Source: Apteryx mantelli
Taxonomy: Eukaryota > Chordata > Aves > Apterygiformes > Apterygidae
Direction of reading: 5' to 3'
Assembly: GCF_036417845.1 (NCBI RefSeq)
Contig: NC_089981.1
Coordinates: forward strand, 8,325,501-8,389,500
DNA length: 64,000 nucleotides
Made by a program: the position numbers and the translations under genes. Under the pieces are notes generated by a model that saw only the letters and a list, made by a program, of their open reading frames with translations, searched no databases and was not told the origin of the DNA. Shown piece by piece: positions 12,761-25,105 of this stretch. Each line of letters opens with the position of its first letter. The first letter of the stretch is position 1.

Positions 12761-15424
12761 CCTCTTCCCTTTCCTTTCTTCTTGAACAAATGTGAAAATA
12801 CAGAAAGGAACTTCCACTGAAGTTATCAACTGTCTCTAGTTATCTTTGGCTAGAATCATATACAGAGCTAGTTCTACAGCCGCAGATTCGATTGCTTCGA
12901 TATTATTCTTTTGTTTCCCATAACCACCTGAGATTTTAGGGAAGAATGCATGCAGTAAGGAGATGGTGCAATTTCTCACCCTTTTTGAGATGTTAAGAGT
13001 ACACATGAGATTCATTTTATTTTGCAGCTGATTGCATTATGTCATATAGCTCAGGTCTACCCCTGCAAAGGCACTTGAAGAGATAAGCCATAACTGGTGG
13101 CAATCCTCTACTGAATTAGTCATTCTAGTAATCCTCTTGGAGTCAACAGTAAGAAACGGGTACCGGCAGCACATGATTCATCACATCTACAAGTAGACTG
13201 GTCAGGTGTAATATGCCTAGCTTAGGTACAGGTGCCTACATGACTTAAGGTGATGAGATGAGATCAGACAGATGAGAGAGTTTGTTAAATGCAGTTTGGT
13301 GGTGATGGAAAGGACCTTATCAAGCAAGATACATAGCCGAGCTGTCTGAATTGTGAATCGGTCCTTTTGTAGATGCACACCTTGTTTTTAGCTCAGGAAT
13401 TTGCCATCTGCTGGTATTCAGGCATATAGTTTCCCCTGACCATTTCTCTCTTGGTCACTCCTTTCTGACTGCCTAAATATGGCCCTGCGATTGCTGTGGT
13501 ATGCTTCCAGTGATGCTCTGGCTTGGATGGAGCCCAGCTATTTCTTTTCGACTGGGTACTGCACAGCCATAAAGGTGTGCCCATTTCATCCCTGTCATTT
13601 ATTTTGTTGAGAAGTCTACGTCATTGCTCAGTAGAAGGAAGAGGGGTAGAAAGGATCACGACTTGGTAAGACGAGGGAGAAACTGACCTCCCGTTGTTCT
13701 TACTGATCCTTTTCCTTGTAGAAATATCTGAAGGGGAACCATCCATGTAAATTTTACCGTTCTGCTTGAAAAACTTTCATCTAGTGTAAGTACAACTGTA
13801 AGCATAGGAAAAGTCCCTAACTTTGCCCACTTCCTCTCTCAGCTTCACTTTGTGGGTTTGAAAGTAATCTTGGGTTTTCTCAGTTTCAGTGTTTCCTGTG
13901 GATGCTTGATCCCTTTGTGCCTGCACGAGAATTTCTGATTATGCTGCAGATGGAAGTAGTTGGTAGATAACTTGGCTTAACTGAATCATTACGCAGATTT
14001 GCTCACAGATCACCAACACAAATGAGAAAACCTGGTTGTGGTGTAATTCTGCAGGACTTAAAATGGTGCATTTTAACACCAGCTGACGGGGAATGTTTTG
14101 ATCCTAGAAGGAAGCCCATACAGTGGATATTTTTATTAAAAGAGTGCCTGCTTTTGGCTGACCTTAAACTCTCTGTGAAGAGTTTCATCTGGTGGTTCCC
14201 AGACTTCTTTGACCAAAGGAACTCTGGTGGTCTGGGTGCATAAAGGGAAGCTAGAGACGTTACACTCTTTCTAAAGATGTAGGCTACTCATTTATTAGTG
14301 ACACGTAATGCTCGATGGGTTGTAGCTGGAATACAGGGTGAACCAAAGAAGTCCCATGTTTATGCTGGAATGTGACCTTGTCTCGAATGAGAAACTGTAT
14401 GGATGTAGAAATGCCTAGGGACAAGGAGCTCAGCCATAACCTGAAAAAGGTGGATGGCATTGCAAAAAGCTCTGAGCTACTTTCAGGGACCAAAAGGGAT
14501 TATTCTCCCAAGGTCATTCTAACCTGGTGGTGCTAATTTGCTTAAGCTCCTCATAGTGAGTGGAGGAAAAAAGGGTTCTGCAAAGGACCCTAATTTAGTC
14601 ATTCTGTATCAGCCTATGAATCAGACTTAAACTGGCTGTTGAAGGAGTTTAGTTAGATTAGCTTCATTAAGCTAAGTTAACCCTTGAAAATCACACTAGG
14701 CAAAATCAGTACAGTGCTGGGACAGAAGATCTCACAAGAGTCTTTCATTCTTCCTTCCTCTGATAGAAACAATGCTGACAGTTAGAACAATGTGAAATAC
14801 TCCATTAAGTCATATGTGCAATTTTTTTCCCCTCCATGATAGATAACCTTCCCAGAACTCATTTTTCCGCCTGTGACATTTCATATTTACGTTTCCAAAT
14901 GTATAAACACAAGAGAGTTCTTTTCTCTGCATGTGGGTACATTTCCCTTCTATACGAGAATTCAAAGATCATGTGTACTTATAAAGCAAATCATCATTCT
15001 GAGCAATATTTCCAGGTATTCTTAAAGACACCCATTTTACAAAGATTGTTGTGAGGGACTTTGTCTACCCTGAGGGCAAACATGCTGCATTATCTGCCTT
15101 GTAGTGCCCAAGGTGAACACTCTGGCCTTGTCCTTAGTGCATGGAAGGCTATCGGCCATGGAGCCAGTCCTTCAAAATCCTGGAGGACCAGGATTAAGGA
15201 ACATATCACAGAGTGCACCTCTCTCTGTGCCACCAAAGCCATGGCAGAAGTTTTGTACTGTGGAGAATTAAATAGCTGTGAAAAAATACATGACAGAAAC
15301 TAAACACTTCATAAGCTTAATACTAATGCTATATCTTTCTTGGTTTGTATCCACTTCTGATATAGAACTCATCATTAATAATGAAAAAATGCTGATGAAT
15401 CATGTGTCTGTCTTTATTTTCCCA

Positions 15425-15468
15425 GGGGTATAAGCTGTATATTGCATATTGCCACCCAACTGATCAAC
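15425..15468 (+). promoter_or_regulatory. 5'UTR splice acceptor of OR gene, copy A
   Basis: A pyrimidine-rich tract, GTCTGTCTTTATTTTCCCAG, ends at 15425, 43 bases before the ATG. Vertebrate OR genes usually have an intron in the 5'UTR with the acceptor just upstream of a single coding exon, and this fits. The upstream non-coding exon and promoter cannot be placed from sequence alone. Copy B keeps the acceptor (AG at 61647-61648). Confidence 0.6.
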
Positions 15469-16404
15469 ATGGAGAATGCAAGCAGTGTGAAGGAATTCAT
15501 TCTTCTGGGCCTTTCAAAGAACCAAGGGGTGCAGAAAATATGTTTTGTGGTGTTTTTGTTCTTCTATATTGTTACTGTGGCAGGAAATCTGCTCATCGTT
15601 GTCACTGTAGTTAGCAGTCAACGTCTGAACTCCCCCATGTATTTCTTTCTCTGCCACCTGTCCATTGCAGATATTTGCTTCTCTTCTGCCACAGCTCCCA
15701 AAATGATTGCTGACTTCCTTGTTGAGAAGAAAACCATTTCCTTTGTGGGTTGCACGGCACAGCTGTTTGGGTTACATATCTCCGGCGGTGCTGAGATCTT
15801 CATCCTCACAGCGATGGCCTATGATCGCTACTTTGCCATATGCAGACCCCTGCACTACACCACCCTCATGACCAGGCGTGTGTGTGGCTGGATGGTGATG
15901 GGTTCATGGGTGGGGGCCTTTGTGCACTCCCTGGTGCAGACCCTCATAACCGTTAGCCTCCCTTTTTGCGGTCCCAACAAAATTGACCACTACTTCTGTG
16001 ATGTCAATCCCCTACTACAACTGGCCTGTACCGACACCTATGTTGTGGGCATCATTGTCGTTGCCAATAGTGGAATGATTTGTTTGGTCTCTTTCACAAT
16101 CCTGGTCACGTCCTACATTGTCATTTTGTTATCCTTGAAAAGGCAAACGTCCGAAGGGCGGAACAAAGCCCTCTCCACCTGTGGGTCCCACATTACTGTG
16201 GTGATTCTCTTCTTTGGGCCATGCACATTCACCTACATACGCCCATCCAGCAGTCTCTCGGAGGAGAAGAGGTTAGCCGTATTTTACACTGTCATCACGC
16301 CCATGCTGAACCCACTCATCTACACACTGAGAAATGAGGAGATGAAAAGTGCCATGAGAAAACTGTGGAATAGAAAAGTCTGGAGTGAAAAGGGTGAGGT
16401 GTAG
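15469..16404 (+). CDS. OR4-like: Olfactory receptor, family 4 type, intact (copy A)
   Basis: An intact single-exon odorant receptor of 311 residues, a seven-helix GPCR of olfactory cilia coupling to Golf. I start it at the ATG of 15469 (MENAS...). The frame is open further upstream, but only through a TTG and across the splice acceptor. Landmarks are an N-glycosylation sequon NAS at residue 3, GN in TM1 (39-40), PMYFFL in TM2 (56-61), MAYDRYFAIC at the end of TM3 (116-125), the family-4 signature [13 protein letters not shown] in loop 2, KALSTCGSHITV in TM6 and NPLIYTLRNEEM in TM7. The loop-2 and TM6 sequences point to OR4 (OR4S/4C/4X-like); the subfamily is uncertain. It has a near-identical copy at 61692-62627, differing at about 16 residues, several of them packed just before TM7. 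Confidence 0.95.
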   Translation: MENASSVKEFILLGLSKNQGVQKICFVVFLFFYIVTVAGNLLIVVTVVSSQRLNSPMYFFLCHLSIADICFSSATAPKMIADFLVEKKTISFVGCTAQLFGLHISGGAEIFILTAMAYDRYFAICRPLHYTTLMTRRVCGWMVMGSWVGAFVHSLVQTLITVSLPFCGPNKIDHYFCDVNPLLQLACTDTYVVGIIVVANSGMICLVSFTILVTSYIVILLSLKRQTSEGRNKALSTCGSHITVVILFFGPCTFTYIRPSSSLSEEKRLAVFYTVITPMLNPLIYTLRNEEMKSAMRKLWNRKVWSEKGEV

Positions 16405-19400
16405 AACTGTGGTAACATTTTCTCAGGAGCTGAGAAAATCGAGTCTCTCTCACTATAATTCCATTTTGGAAAATTTACTGAAAGCTCCCTTTTGAAGAAA
16501 AGCTTGGTTTTAGCTGTTGCAGTAATTAGGAAGACCCTGAAAGTTCATGTTTTGATTGGAATGGCATTGTAAACTCTGTGACTAGCAGGGATTCCCTTTA
16601 TGTTCTCTTCTTGAATAGCACAGGCGCAGGACTGGGGCTTCCAAGCACTGCTGAGACACCAGCAAATAAATAAATGAATGCTATCAAAAATATTAAAATG
16701 TGTTCCAGGCAGAGCATCCCATTAGTCCGAGCTCTCCCGGGTGTAAACTTTCCGTCAGACAAACTCCATCTACTCTGCAGTCTGCTCTGCTAGGAAACGA
16801 TGGCCCAAGGTGTCTGCAAGGCTGTTGGTCACCTGCTGCTGGAAGCAATTGTGCCAAAGGCTTCCTTCCCCTTTACTTTGGAGTAAATGCCTTCTTAGGA
16901 GTACTGCATTGTCATATGCTGAATCCATGGGTTAGCAATTAAACTGCTGATATTAGATGCTGGCTGGGTCATTTGCTGATGCAGATGATATGAGGAGAAG
17001 CTTCTCCCCTTCCCATTCCAGTGCAGCAACTCTCTGCCTTTCTGCAGTAGTTCACCTATCACTAATGCCCTCCTTCCTAGCCATCCTGTCTGCCCTTCAT
17101 CTCTGCCTCAGATTTTGCATTTTAATGTTTAGACTAATAGAGAATCAAAGATCCAAGTGAAAGATAAATTGCTCACCGTAGGAAATTGTCACCACCAAAG
17201 AAAGCATTTGAGGACAAAGAAAGCATTGGGGGGCACAGTTTTATGTGTCAGTGAAAATAAAGAGTTCTTTGGGAATAATTCCTGTATGCAGGATAACTCC
17301 TAGCCCAACAGGGCATATTTACAGGCCCAGGCAAAGGAAGAAAAAAGTATTCCAAGGGAATAGCTGGAGCAGCTACTCCTGCAGGAAGGAAGAGAAGAAA
17401 TGTGAAGATGGAAGATTAAGTCATCTCAGAGCCAGTCACAGCTGCCACAGGGAGGTTAGTTGTAGCAGCTAAGGTTCTCCACAAGGACGAAGGAGCCACG
17501 AGGAGCCACAGGACCCTGACTCCTACCTTGCCAGGAGGAAAAGAGCAAATGAGCTGCGTGAGGGAGAAAGACATCTGTGTAATTCACTCTGAAAGTAACT
17601 AAAGCATTTTCTTTTTTCTTCCTTCACTTCATGTTCCCTATAAACACTTGCTTGCACTTGTGTTGCACCTTAACATGGCTTAAGTGTGATTCAAGATAAG
17701 AAGGTGTTCCCTGCACAGGAGAGTGGCACATCTACAGACCAAACTGTGGGACAATGTCAGAAATGCTCTGGTTCCCCGAATGTCCTCTGCTCTATGCAGG
17801 GGGTGGCAGAGTGGGTTCCCATTTCACAGGCATGCACCAGTACACTGCGGACGTCTCAGTGTCTTCTCCTCACCGTGGTGGGTTATGTGGATGGCAGCCA
17901 GCAGGACGGAACTGGGATAAATCCTGATTCTCAAGGCTTAGAGGGATAGTGTCCCTCAGGCCTGGGCCAGCATGTCCCTCACCCAGCATTCACACTCTGT
18001 GGACACAGCTAAAGGTGGGATCATCCCCACCTATTTGTAGCAGTCTAAATTCTTCATGCAATGAAGGACAGTTGTCTAGCTCAGCACCATTGTCAACAGA
18101 GAGGGACAGGCGCCTTCAGAGGCTGGTCTGTCTCACCCTGTGTAGGGCAGGTGGAAAGACAGATGGGGCCCACTGACCCCCTTCATACTGAAACTGCTGA
18201 GGGGTTAGGGCACACGGCCAGTTCAAGCTAAGGCTTATAATTTTAAAACTGTTTGGGTTTTTTTTTAATGTTTTGGGGAAGAACGCCATGATTTTTCTGA
18301 TTTCTCTTCCGGCTGCTGGATGCTAGCAGGCAACAGCGGGACCATAGCTTATGGAAGGCGTCAACAACAGCATTGTATTCCTCTACACATTGGCCCAGAT
18401 TCTTTTAATGACTTAATATGAGGACTAAACAGCTGCTTCTGTATTTTGCATTGCCTGAGTAAAAATACCTGGCAAGTAGTGAGGCCTGACCACAAACATT
18501 TTTAAAGTCTTGAAATAATTTCCTCATTTACTTCTTGTTTCAAACGTGTACAGACCAGATGTCTAAGTGCCAACAGTCATATAGCACAGTTATGATATTT
18601 ATTTATGCTGCAAACGTGCAATGGTAAGAGCAAGTTAATAAGAAAGAAGAAAGCATATGTGAAATATTGTCTTGGAAGGGAAAAAATACTGACACGTGTA
18701 AGAGACATCTTTACGCAAAAAATGTTTGATTGCAAGGGTAATGTGAACACAAACTCTTGCAAATGGTCAGCCATGACATTGATTTTAAATAGAAATGTTT
18801 CCAAAAGAAGCACATAGCTAATACTAAATGAAGTCCATTTATCTGGACAGCATTGGAAAGCAAGCAAGAAAGCAAGCAAACCTCCACACAATGTGACATG
18901 GTCTAGGTGATCACGCTCCAGAGTCACCCTGTAGAGATTACTCTAATAGCTGTCCAAAATAGATATTTTAGCTCCCCGTCCACTGATTCTTTCTGACAAA
19001 GAAAAATTCACATGCCTCTGCGATCTCATTGCTTCTGGTAAGCTTGTGCTTCTGCTGTGCAATTTACTTGAAATATTTCTGCCACAACTTCCCCACCTGG
19101 AGAGAGAGAGAGAGTTGTTCTTGCAGATGCTCTTGGAAGTTGTTTTTGCAGAATGAGAAATGGAGCTAGACATTCAGGCTGTCCCTTTCATCCTCTGTAG
19201 TTTTCAGCCCTGGCAGAGATGTGGACTGCTCTCGTGACACACAAGAAGCAGCTTGGAGCTGAGAGGTTTTGATGAAAGTGCCTGAAGTGGTCCAGGAAGG
19301 TCATCAGAGGAGAATAGCAGGCAAACTGTTGGAGACTAGCAAATATAAACTGTGTAAGTTTTCTGATCTTGCTTCTTTGTTTTGTTCAAGCATGACTATG

Positions 19401-20905
19401 AAATCCTCCCTTTGAAAAGAGGCATTACTGTTGAGTGGCTTTTGTGAGGTGCATTTTATGAAGTAGAAAGAACTCCAATTTTTTTTACCCTTTGTTTTAA
19501 TTGGTGTCTTCTTTGCTTATTTTTCAGTTCTATGCCATTTCCAGAAATATCTGTCAAAAGGAAGTTTCTGGTGTTACAGAGTCAAGGAGTCAATAGGTAG
19601 CTGCAGCATTTCCTGTGTACTCAATCTTAACTTGTCCCCTCTAGCTGTACACATCGTGGCAAAAAAAAAGTTGGAGGGTGGAAGAGGCAGAGATCTTGTG
19701 AGAAAGAACTGATTGACCTGTGATTGTGGAACAGGATTAAGAGCCCAAAGGACTTGCCAGTATTGTGGACACTGTTATGCAGCTCTTGCCATCTATCTTT
19801 TCAGTGTAGAAACTGAACACTAGTGATACTTGTGTACTGCACTAGAGTGCAGCAAAGGTGAATACAAGGGTGTTGGTGAGTAAAGGAGATTCAGCAGCGG
19901 TGTATTTCTTACCCCAGGGGCATCACAGGTGTGTTTATGGGGGGTTCCATGCCTAGTCCAGAACTTGGCTGAGGTGTACAAAACCTTACTGACACATCGT
20001 TAATGCAGATTATCTCCAGTATTCACCCATGTACTGTAGGAAAGGTGGTCTGAGGAAATACAAGCCCGCTCTTTTGGAGACTGAGGTCGCAACCCAGAAA
20101 CTCATGAGCAATAACTGGAACCAATCGACACAAGATGTAGCCCTGTACAGCACATATAGGACAATGACTCTCCTGCTTCAGGTTTCCTGGCATGCCTTGA
20201 ACATGGTCTGATTTCACTTAGGGTGCCTTAAAGACAGTTTGTGCCTAAAGGCACATCTCTGCTAAACAGACATGAGGTAGGTGTCCACTTTACCTCCTCC
20301 AGAAGGATCTACACTGACAGCTGAAGTGATGTTAATTAGCCAGCTGCCTTGTGTCATGATGTGAATACTGATGGTTGCACAGAAATGCATGGACATTCTA
20401 CCAGAGTCAGAGAGCACTAGTAAGGACTAGTTCTGTTGAATTCCTTCAGAGGGTTGAAAAAGAAGGTACGTTCACTGCCTGAGCAGAATTCCTTAGGGGA
20501 TGACTAACATGTTGAGACTCAAATGGTAACATGCACTATCCTTCTCAGTCAGTTTTTCATTTCCAAATCAACACTTCAAAAGTGGATGTTTAGGGAACCT
20601 AGCAACTAGTCTTCCTTTTTAAAAGGGGCAAAGATCAGAAATAGGAATCTGGAGGATATTTCCACCAACTCCCTCAAACAAATAAACGGAGCTCGCTATT
20701 ACACACATCAGTAATACATTCTGAGTTAGATATCAACTGTCACTCCTTGAGAGAAGCATTGACTTTGAAAGGAAACTTTCCCCAAAAGGCATAAAAGGGA
20801 ACATAGTGATATTGAACATACCAGTGATCGACATGGATGTGTACTGATAACACTGTGTTTCTAATGCCATCACAGGTGGCTTTATTCTGTGCTTCAGGTC
20901 CTGTC
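16405..20905. other. Intergenic, right part of copy A and beyond
   Basis: No gene seen. The part up to 17800 is duplicated downstream (62628-64000). Near 17190-17225 copy A carries an extra short direct repeat, AAAGAAAGCATT seen twice, where copy B has one. A short GA tract lies at about 19101-19112. The minus-strand open stretch at 18577-18927 has hydrophobic runs but no recognisable motif. Confidence 0.55.
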
Positions 20906-21727
20906 AACGTGACGTATGTGAAGAACAAAAACAATGTGATGGAGTTTGTCTTCCAGGGACTCACACAAGATGATACATTAGCAAAAGTATGCTTCACATT
21001 CTTCTTAGTCTTCTATGCCACTGTTATTCTTGGAAACCTGCTTAGCATCATCACTATACAGAACAGTCAACAGCTGGACTCTCCCACCCCATACTTCTTC
21101 CTGAGTTGCTTGTCCTTTGTAGATATCAGTTACTCTACTGTCACAGTTCCCAAACTCATTTATGACCTTCTTGCTGAAAAGAAGACCATCTCTTTTGTGG
21201 GCTGCATAGCACAGCTCTTTGGGGTCCATCTCTTTGCCTGCACGGAGATGTTCATCCTCATAGCAATGGCGTATGATCGTTACACTGCTATATGCAAGCC
21301 GCTTCATTACACAAGCATTATGAACAAGCATGTGTGTGGCCGGCTGGTGGCAGCTTCGTGGGTGGGAGGCTGTGTGCACTCCCTGGTGCAGACCCTGCTG
21401 ACTGCTCAGCTATTGTTTTGTGGGCCCAATGAGATCGACCACTACTTCTGTGATGTACATGCTTTGCTGAAGCTGGCCTGCACTGACACCTACGTGGTTG
21501 GTTGCATCGTGGTTGCCAATAATGGTCTGATTTCCTCGGGCTCTTTTGCTTATTCTTGTTGTGTCCTGTGTCATTATTTTGGTCTCTTTGAGGACACACT
21601 CTTCCAAAGGGCGTCTGATAGCACTCTCTACCTGCACCTCCCATATCACTGTTGCACTTCTGTTCCTTGGGTCATGCATTTTCATCTATATGCGCCCTTC
21701 CACCATCTTCTCAGCAGACAAGAGTAG
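20906..21727 (+). pseudogene. OR4-like: Olfactory receptor pseudogene, family 4 type
   Basis: Homology runs from [15 protein letters not shown] through [15 protein letters not shown] and [17 protein letters not shown] (a clear OR4 signature). One extra base near 21548 (TCTTTTGCTTATT where TCTTTTCTTATT would keep frame) then throws TM5 out of frame. The receptor resumes in another frame ([10 protein letters not shown], then [12 protein letters not shown] and [12 protein letters not shown]). After ADKS at about 21723 similarity stops: TM7 with its NPLIYTLRN motif is absent. The TM2 motif reads SPTPYFFL, with one residue inserted, and the usual N-terminal sequon is lost (NNVMEF instead of NNVTEF). 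The start codon is unclear; an in-frame ATG exists at 20837. Two inactivating lesions make this a pseudogene. Confidence 0.9.
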
Positions 21728-23938
21728 AACTGAAACTAAATTCAAGGTTTCATGTAGCTCTCATCTTTCTTTGGAAATTATCAGTCACAAGGATGTGAGG
21801 ATATTGTCACCAGTCAAACCCAAGCATTTGGGGTGGTATTGTGGCTTTCACCTTTAGACACCTTAGAGCTGTGTAAGTCTCAGGTCTAGGCTTCTCCTGG
21901 CATTAAGAGGAATAACTAGGTATTTTGAGAGGTTATGCTTTCCCACTAGCTCCTGTGAGCTTCAGACAGTGGTGTCTGCTCACGTTTCTTCACAAAAAAA
22001 GTGATGGTGGTGCTAAGCTTCCAAGAGAAAGCAAATCCTTCAGGATGGCACAGCACAAGCAGGTTTCATCTCACATATATTGGTGTGCTGACATGAGGTG
22101 CCTCAACTTGAGAGAGCTGCTGAAGACAGCAAGAGACCTTTGAGGGGACTGCGATTCATTGCATGGTAAAATAGGAGCATGAGAGGAGCAGGATGCTGTA
22201 CTAGGTGTCTGCCTTACAGTGAAGGGTGACATACACTGTACTAGACTTTCCAAGGCTCCCAGGAACACTGATGGACACAGAGGCCGTTCCCCGATGCCAG
22301 GCATTCACTCCGATTTTCAGCAGTCTGCACCAACCTGGTGTCTCTGGGAACGCTTCATTTAAAGGAGCTCTGCTAACACCTTTCCAAGGCCTTGACCTAA
22401 TGTCACAGCTGAGCTTTGTAATCTATCAGAGCAGCAATCCAAGCATGGTTAAATACCATAGTCAATGTTGGAGCCACAATCCAGTTCAATCGTCGGGACA
22501 TTTTTCACCGCTTTATTTAGAGACTGGATGAAGTTTCATACTTTGGCCAGTCGTCTGGTGCTTTACACTATAATAATCTAAGGAATAGGTATCTCAGTGG
22601 AAATACAGGTATCTAATATCTCTCCATACTCCATAAGATATAACCTAATTCCTAGCTGAACACTGAAAATTTCCCTAAAATTCTTAACAGTACTGTTCTT
22701 GATTCATCGAGTTTTCCTCAACTGTTTGCAGCAGGGAAACCCCCAAATGCCCCTAGGACCTCCTGACTCTGGGTAATGCTGTTCTACCGCAAATGGACTT
22801 ACTTTAGCATTGCTGTCATGACAAGTGATTCAAGGCCGGGATTTTCCCAGATCTCCTCCTGGAACTGAGATTTGGGGAAGGGAAGAAGAGGAACAGGATT
22901 CTGGATGGTGGATCAGAAGGCTTTCTTAGAAAAGCAAACTGTAGATTTGAAGAGACAGCAGCTCTTTAACATTTTAGATTCCCTAATTTTGTCTGGGTTT
23001 CTCAAGGTGGAGACTAAGGGATAGGTGAATGCAGGACTGAGATGAATGTGGGGCTTCTGAAAATCTGTTCTTTTTGATGATATTTGTCAGAAAGCATATT
23101 TGGGTTTGAGATTGTGATTCTTGATTGAAACATGCTGCCGGTTCTGCTGATGCTTAGCTCTAGATGGCTTTGACTATCTTAAACATCAGCGCAGAGAGAG
23201 GTGTGCAGACATGACTCATTGCTGTGCAGGGAAGCTCTTTGATGACAACCTACCTGTCTTTCTCTGGAAGAGTAGTAGTGTACATTGCTCTTCCCAGAGA
23301 CCTGTAAACATACACAGGAAAATAAAATGATGGAGGTAGTAATGAGTGGCAGAAGAGGGAGATTTAACAGAAGAGGGACAGTTACTTTCCCTAGTGTTTG
23401 GGGGGCAAAAACACGGGTGTCTCTTCTCCAAGATTTCCTTTGCAGAACTTTGGGTTCTGTGTGTTGCACTGGAAGAGGCTACTCCTTTCAAATACTGAAG
23501 ACGTAGCAGAAATGGCCGTAAATTCAAATCACATTGCTTTTCTCCTCTTGAATGCCTCTGAAAGCTTTTTCTCATCTTGACGGACTGGTGGTTTTCCTAC
23601 ATGAGCAAACATTCCTAATAGAACAGAGAACTGCAATTCTGTGCCACGCACTCCTCAGGCAGGAGTCCTCTTTGTGCTTGGAACTTGCAAGTTAAGAGTC
23701 AGGATTCCTCCAGCTTTCAGCAGCAGAGGAACACAGTCTTTCAAGATAGAAGTTGCAGATACAACCAGTTAGAAGTCCACCTAAAAGCACTTCTAACAAT
23801 TAAGTACCTTTCTGAATCTCACCCTTGGAAGCTGATCAAATCTTCCTTGGAAGTCCTACTCTTTGTACCAAGGTTTTGATAAATTTTCCCCAAACAAAGT
23901 TCTCTTTCTAACAAGTCTGCTGAAGTTTCTCTAAAACT
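21728..23938. other. Intergenic spacer
   Basis: No gene or known repeat recognised. Overlapping short frames at 23179-23580 on both strands have no family motifs. Confidence 0.5.
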
Positions 23939-24745
23939 CTAAACTCCCCTCAGAGCATCCTTCACCTCCTTATTCCTTAGGCTGTAGCTGGTAAGATTCA
24001 GCACTGGAGTCACCACTGTAGAGAACAGAGAGGCCCATTTATCTCAGTCCAATGAGTAGCTGGATGTTGGGCTACCGCACATAAAAACGGTGCTGCCATA
24101 AAACAAGAAGAGAGCTCTCAGATGGGAAGCAGAGGTGGAGAAGGCTTTGCATCTGCCCTTGGAGGAGTGGATCCTCAGGGTGGTGGAGATGAGGTAAATG
24201 GAGGAGATGAGAATTGCCAGAGATGTGAAGATGCCACGAAACACACCAAAAATGTGAAGTACCGTCTCTTTGCTGTAGGTGTCAGAGCATGAAAGCTGGA
24301 TCCTAGGGGGATGTCACAGAAATAATGACCGATAACACCAAAGTCACAGAAAGAGAATGTGAAGGTGGAGATAGTTTGTGCAAGTGCGTGGACAAAGCCA
24401 ATGAAACAGGAGATGATTACCATCTGTGTACAGGGTTTTGAGGACATGACAGTTGCATAAAGGAGAGGGTTACAGAGAGCCACATGCAGTCATATGCCAT
24501 TACTGCCAGCAGCAGACACACAGCACTAGCCATGAGGAGACAAGTGAATAGCTGTGCCACACAGGCACTGACTGAAATGGCTCTCCTCACTGCTGAAGAG
24601 TTCACCAGCCACCTTGGGGAGATAGCTGAGGAGTAACAGAAATCCACAGAAGCCAAGTTACTGAGGGAAAGGTACACAGTGTGTGAAGCCGGGGGATCAA
24701 CCTTCATCTACATGATCATTCCAAGATTCCCTATTAATGTGCTTA
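23939..24745 (-). pseudogene. Olfactory receptor pseudogene, OR5/8/9 type
   Basis: Minus-strand remains of an OR. They start inside TM1 at IGNLGMIM followed by TAG at about 24709, then PPASHTVYLSLSNLASVDFC (TM2), ISPRWLVNSSAVR, and LAVMAYD followed by a frameshift. Next come CNPLLYATVMS, FCDFGVIGHYFCDIP, SSKGRCKAFSTSASHL (TM6), and finally [20 protein letters not shown] before TAG at 23939-23941. The KEVKDAL tail and the GHYFCDIP loop match the OR5/8/9 group rather than OR4. At least two frameshifts, one stop and loss of the N-terminus make it non-functional. It runs opposite to the OR4 genes. Confidence 0.88.
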
Positions 24746-25014
24746 AAGAAAGTGGGTTACCTTCACCTCTTGGCTTTCTGTTAGTCCAGAGAGGATAAAC
24801 TCAATGGCCACACAGTGATTCCTCTCAGGCATGTTGCTAGCACACTCATATTATCTCCCAACAAGAAACTGGTTCAACACCTAGAAGTAATGGGAAACTG
24901 GCAACACACAATTGATTGTCTCAGTAGCCACAAGGAAGTACGGTGCATTTTCATCATAGCTTCTGACTAGACTTTAATTACGCATTGAAATGACTCGTGA
25001 TACAAGGGAGTACT

Positions 25015-25105
25015 GTTCCTATTTTTCAGGTGAGATAAGAAAGCGCAGAAAGATAAAATAATTTATTCAAAAGGCAGCAGCAGCACTGTGAAACACAAGT
25101 CCGAG
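25015..25105 (-). mobile_element. Possible MIR remnant
   Basis: The plus strand reads CCTATTTTTCAGGTGAGATA, then AGAAAGCGCAGAAAGATAAAA and ACACAAGTCC. This is the order of a reverse-oriented MIR (ATTTTACAGATGAGGAAACT, GCACAGAGAGGTTAAG, CACACAGC). Very diverged, eye-called and weak. Confidence 0.3.

Larger units (their letters stand above)
6267..15424. other. Non-genic part of duplication copy A
   Basis: No gene is assigned. It contains exon-like minus-strand pieces (see findings, 6860-9350), a probable MIR remnant (8215-8340), a degenerate CA-rich tandem repeat (9890-10500), a MIR-like fragment (about 11535-11590) and a GCTTT pentamer tract (12721-12760). Reading frames are short. Most are shared with copy B, which says little about coding because the duplication is recent. 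Confidence 0.55.
5571..17800 (+). repeat. Segmental duplication, copy A (partner 51559-64000)
   Basis: This block is repeated in direct orientation at 51559 to the window end. Shared landmarks in order are the MRGPR pseudogene, a CA-rich degenerate tandem repeat, a GCTTT pentamer tract and an intact OR4-type gene, plus the flanks of all of these. Position 17800 is only where the partner runs off the window, so copy A may be longer. Similarity is high throughout, with small indels. The largest is at 6811-6843, where copy A has a 10-base motif three times and copy B has about 260 other bases. Copy A is about 46.2 kb upstream of copy B across most of its length. Confidence 0.95.

Noticed and set aside
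15442-15468. N-terminal extension of the OR frame (nine extra residues), also at 61665-61691
   Set aside because: It begins at TTG, not ATG. The next ATG gives the normal OR length and sits just after a good splice acceptor.
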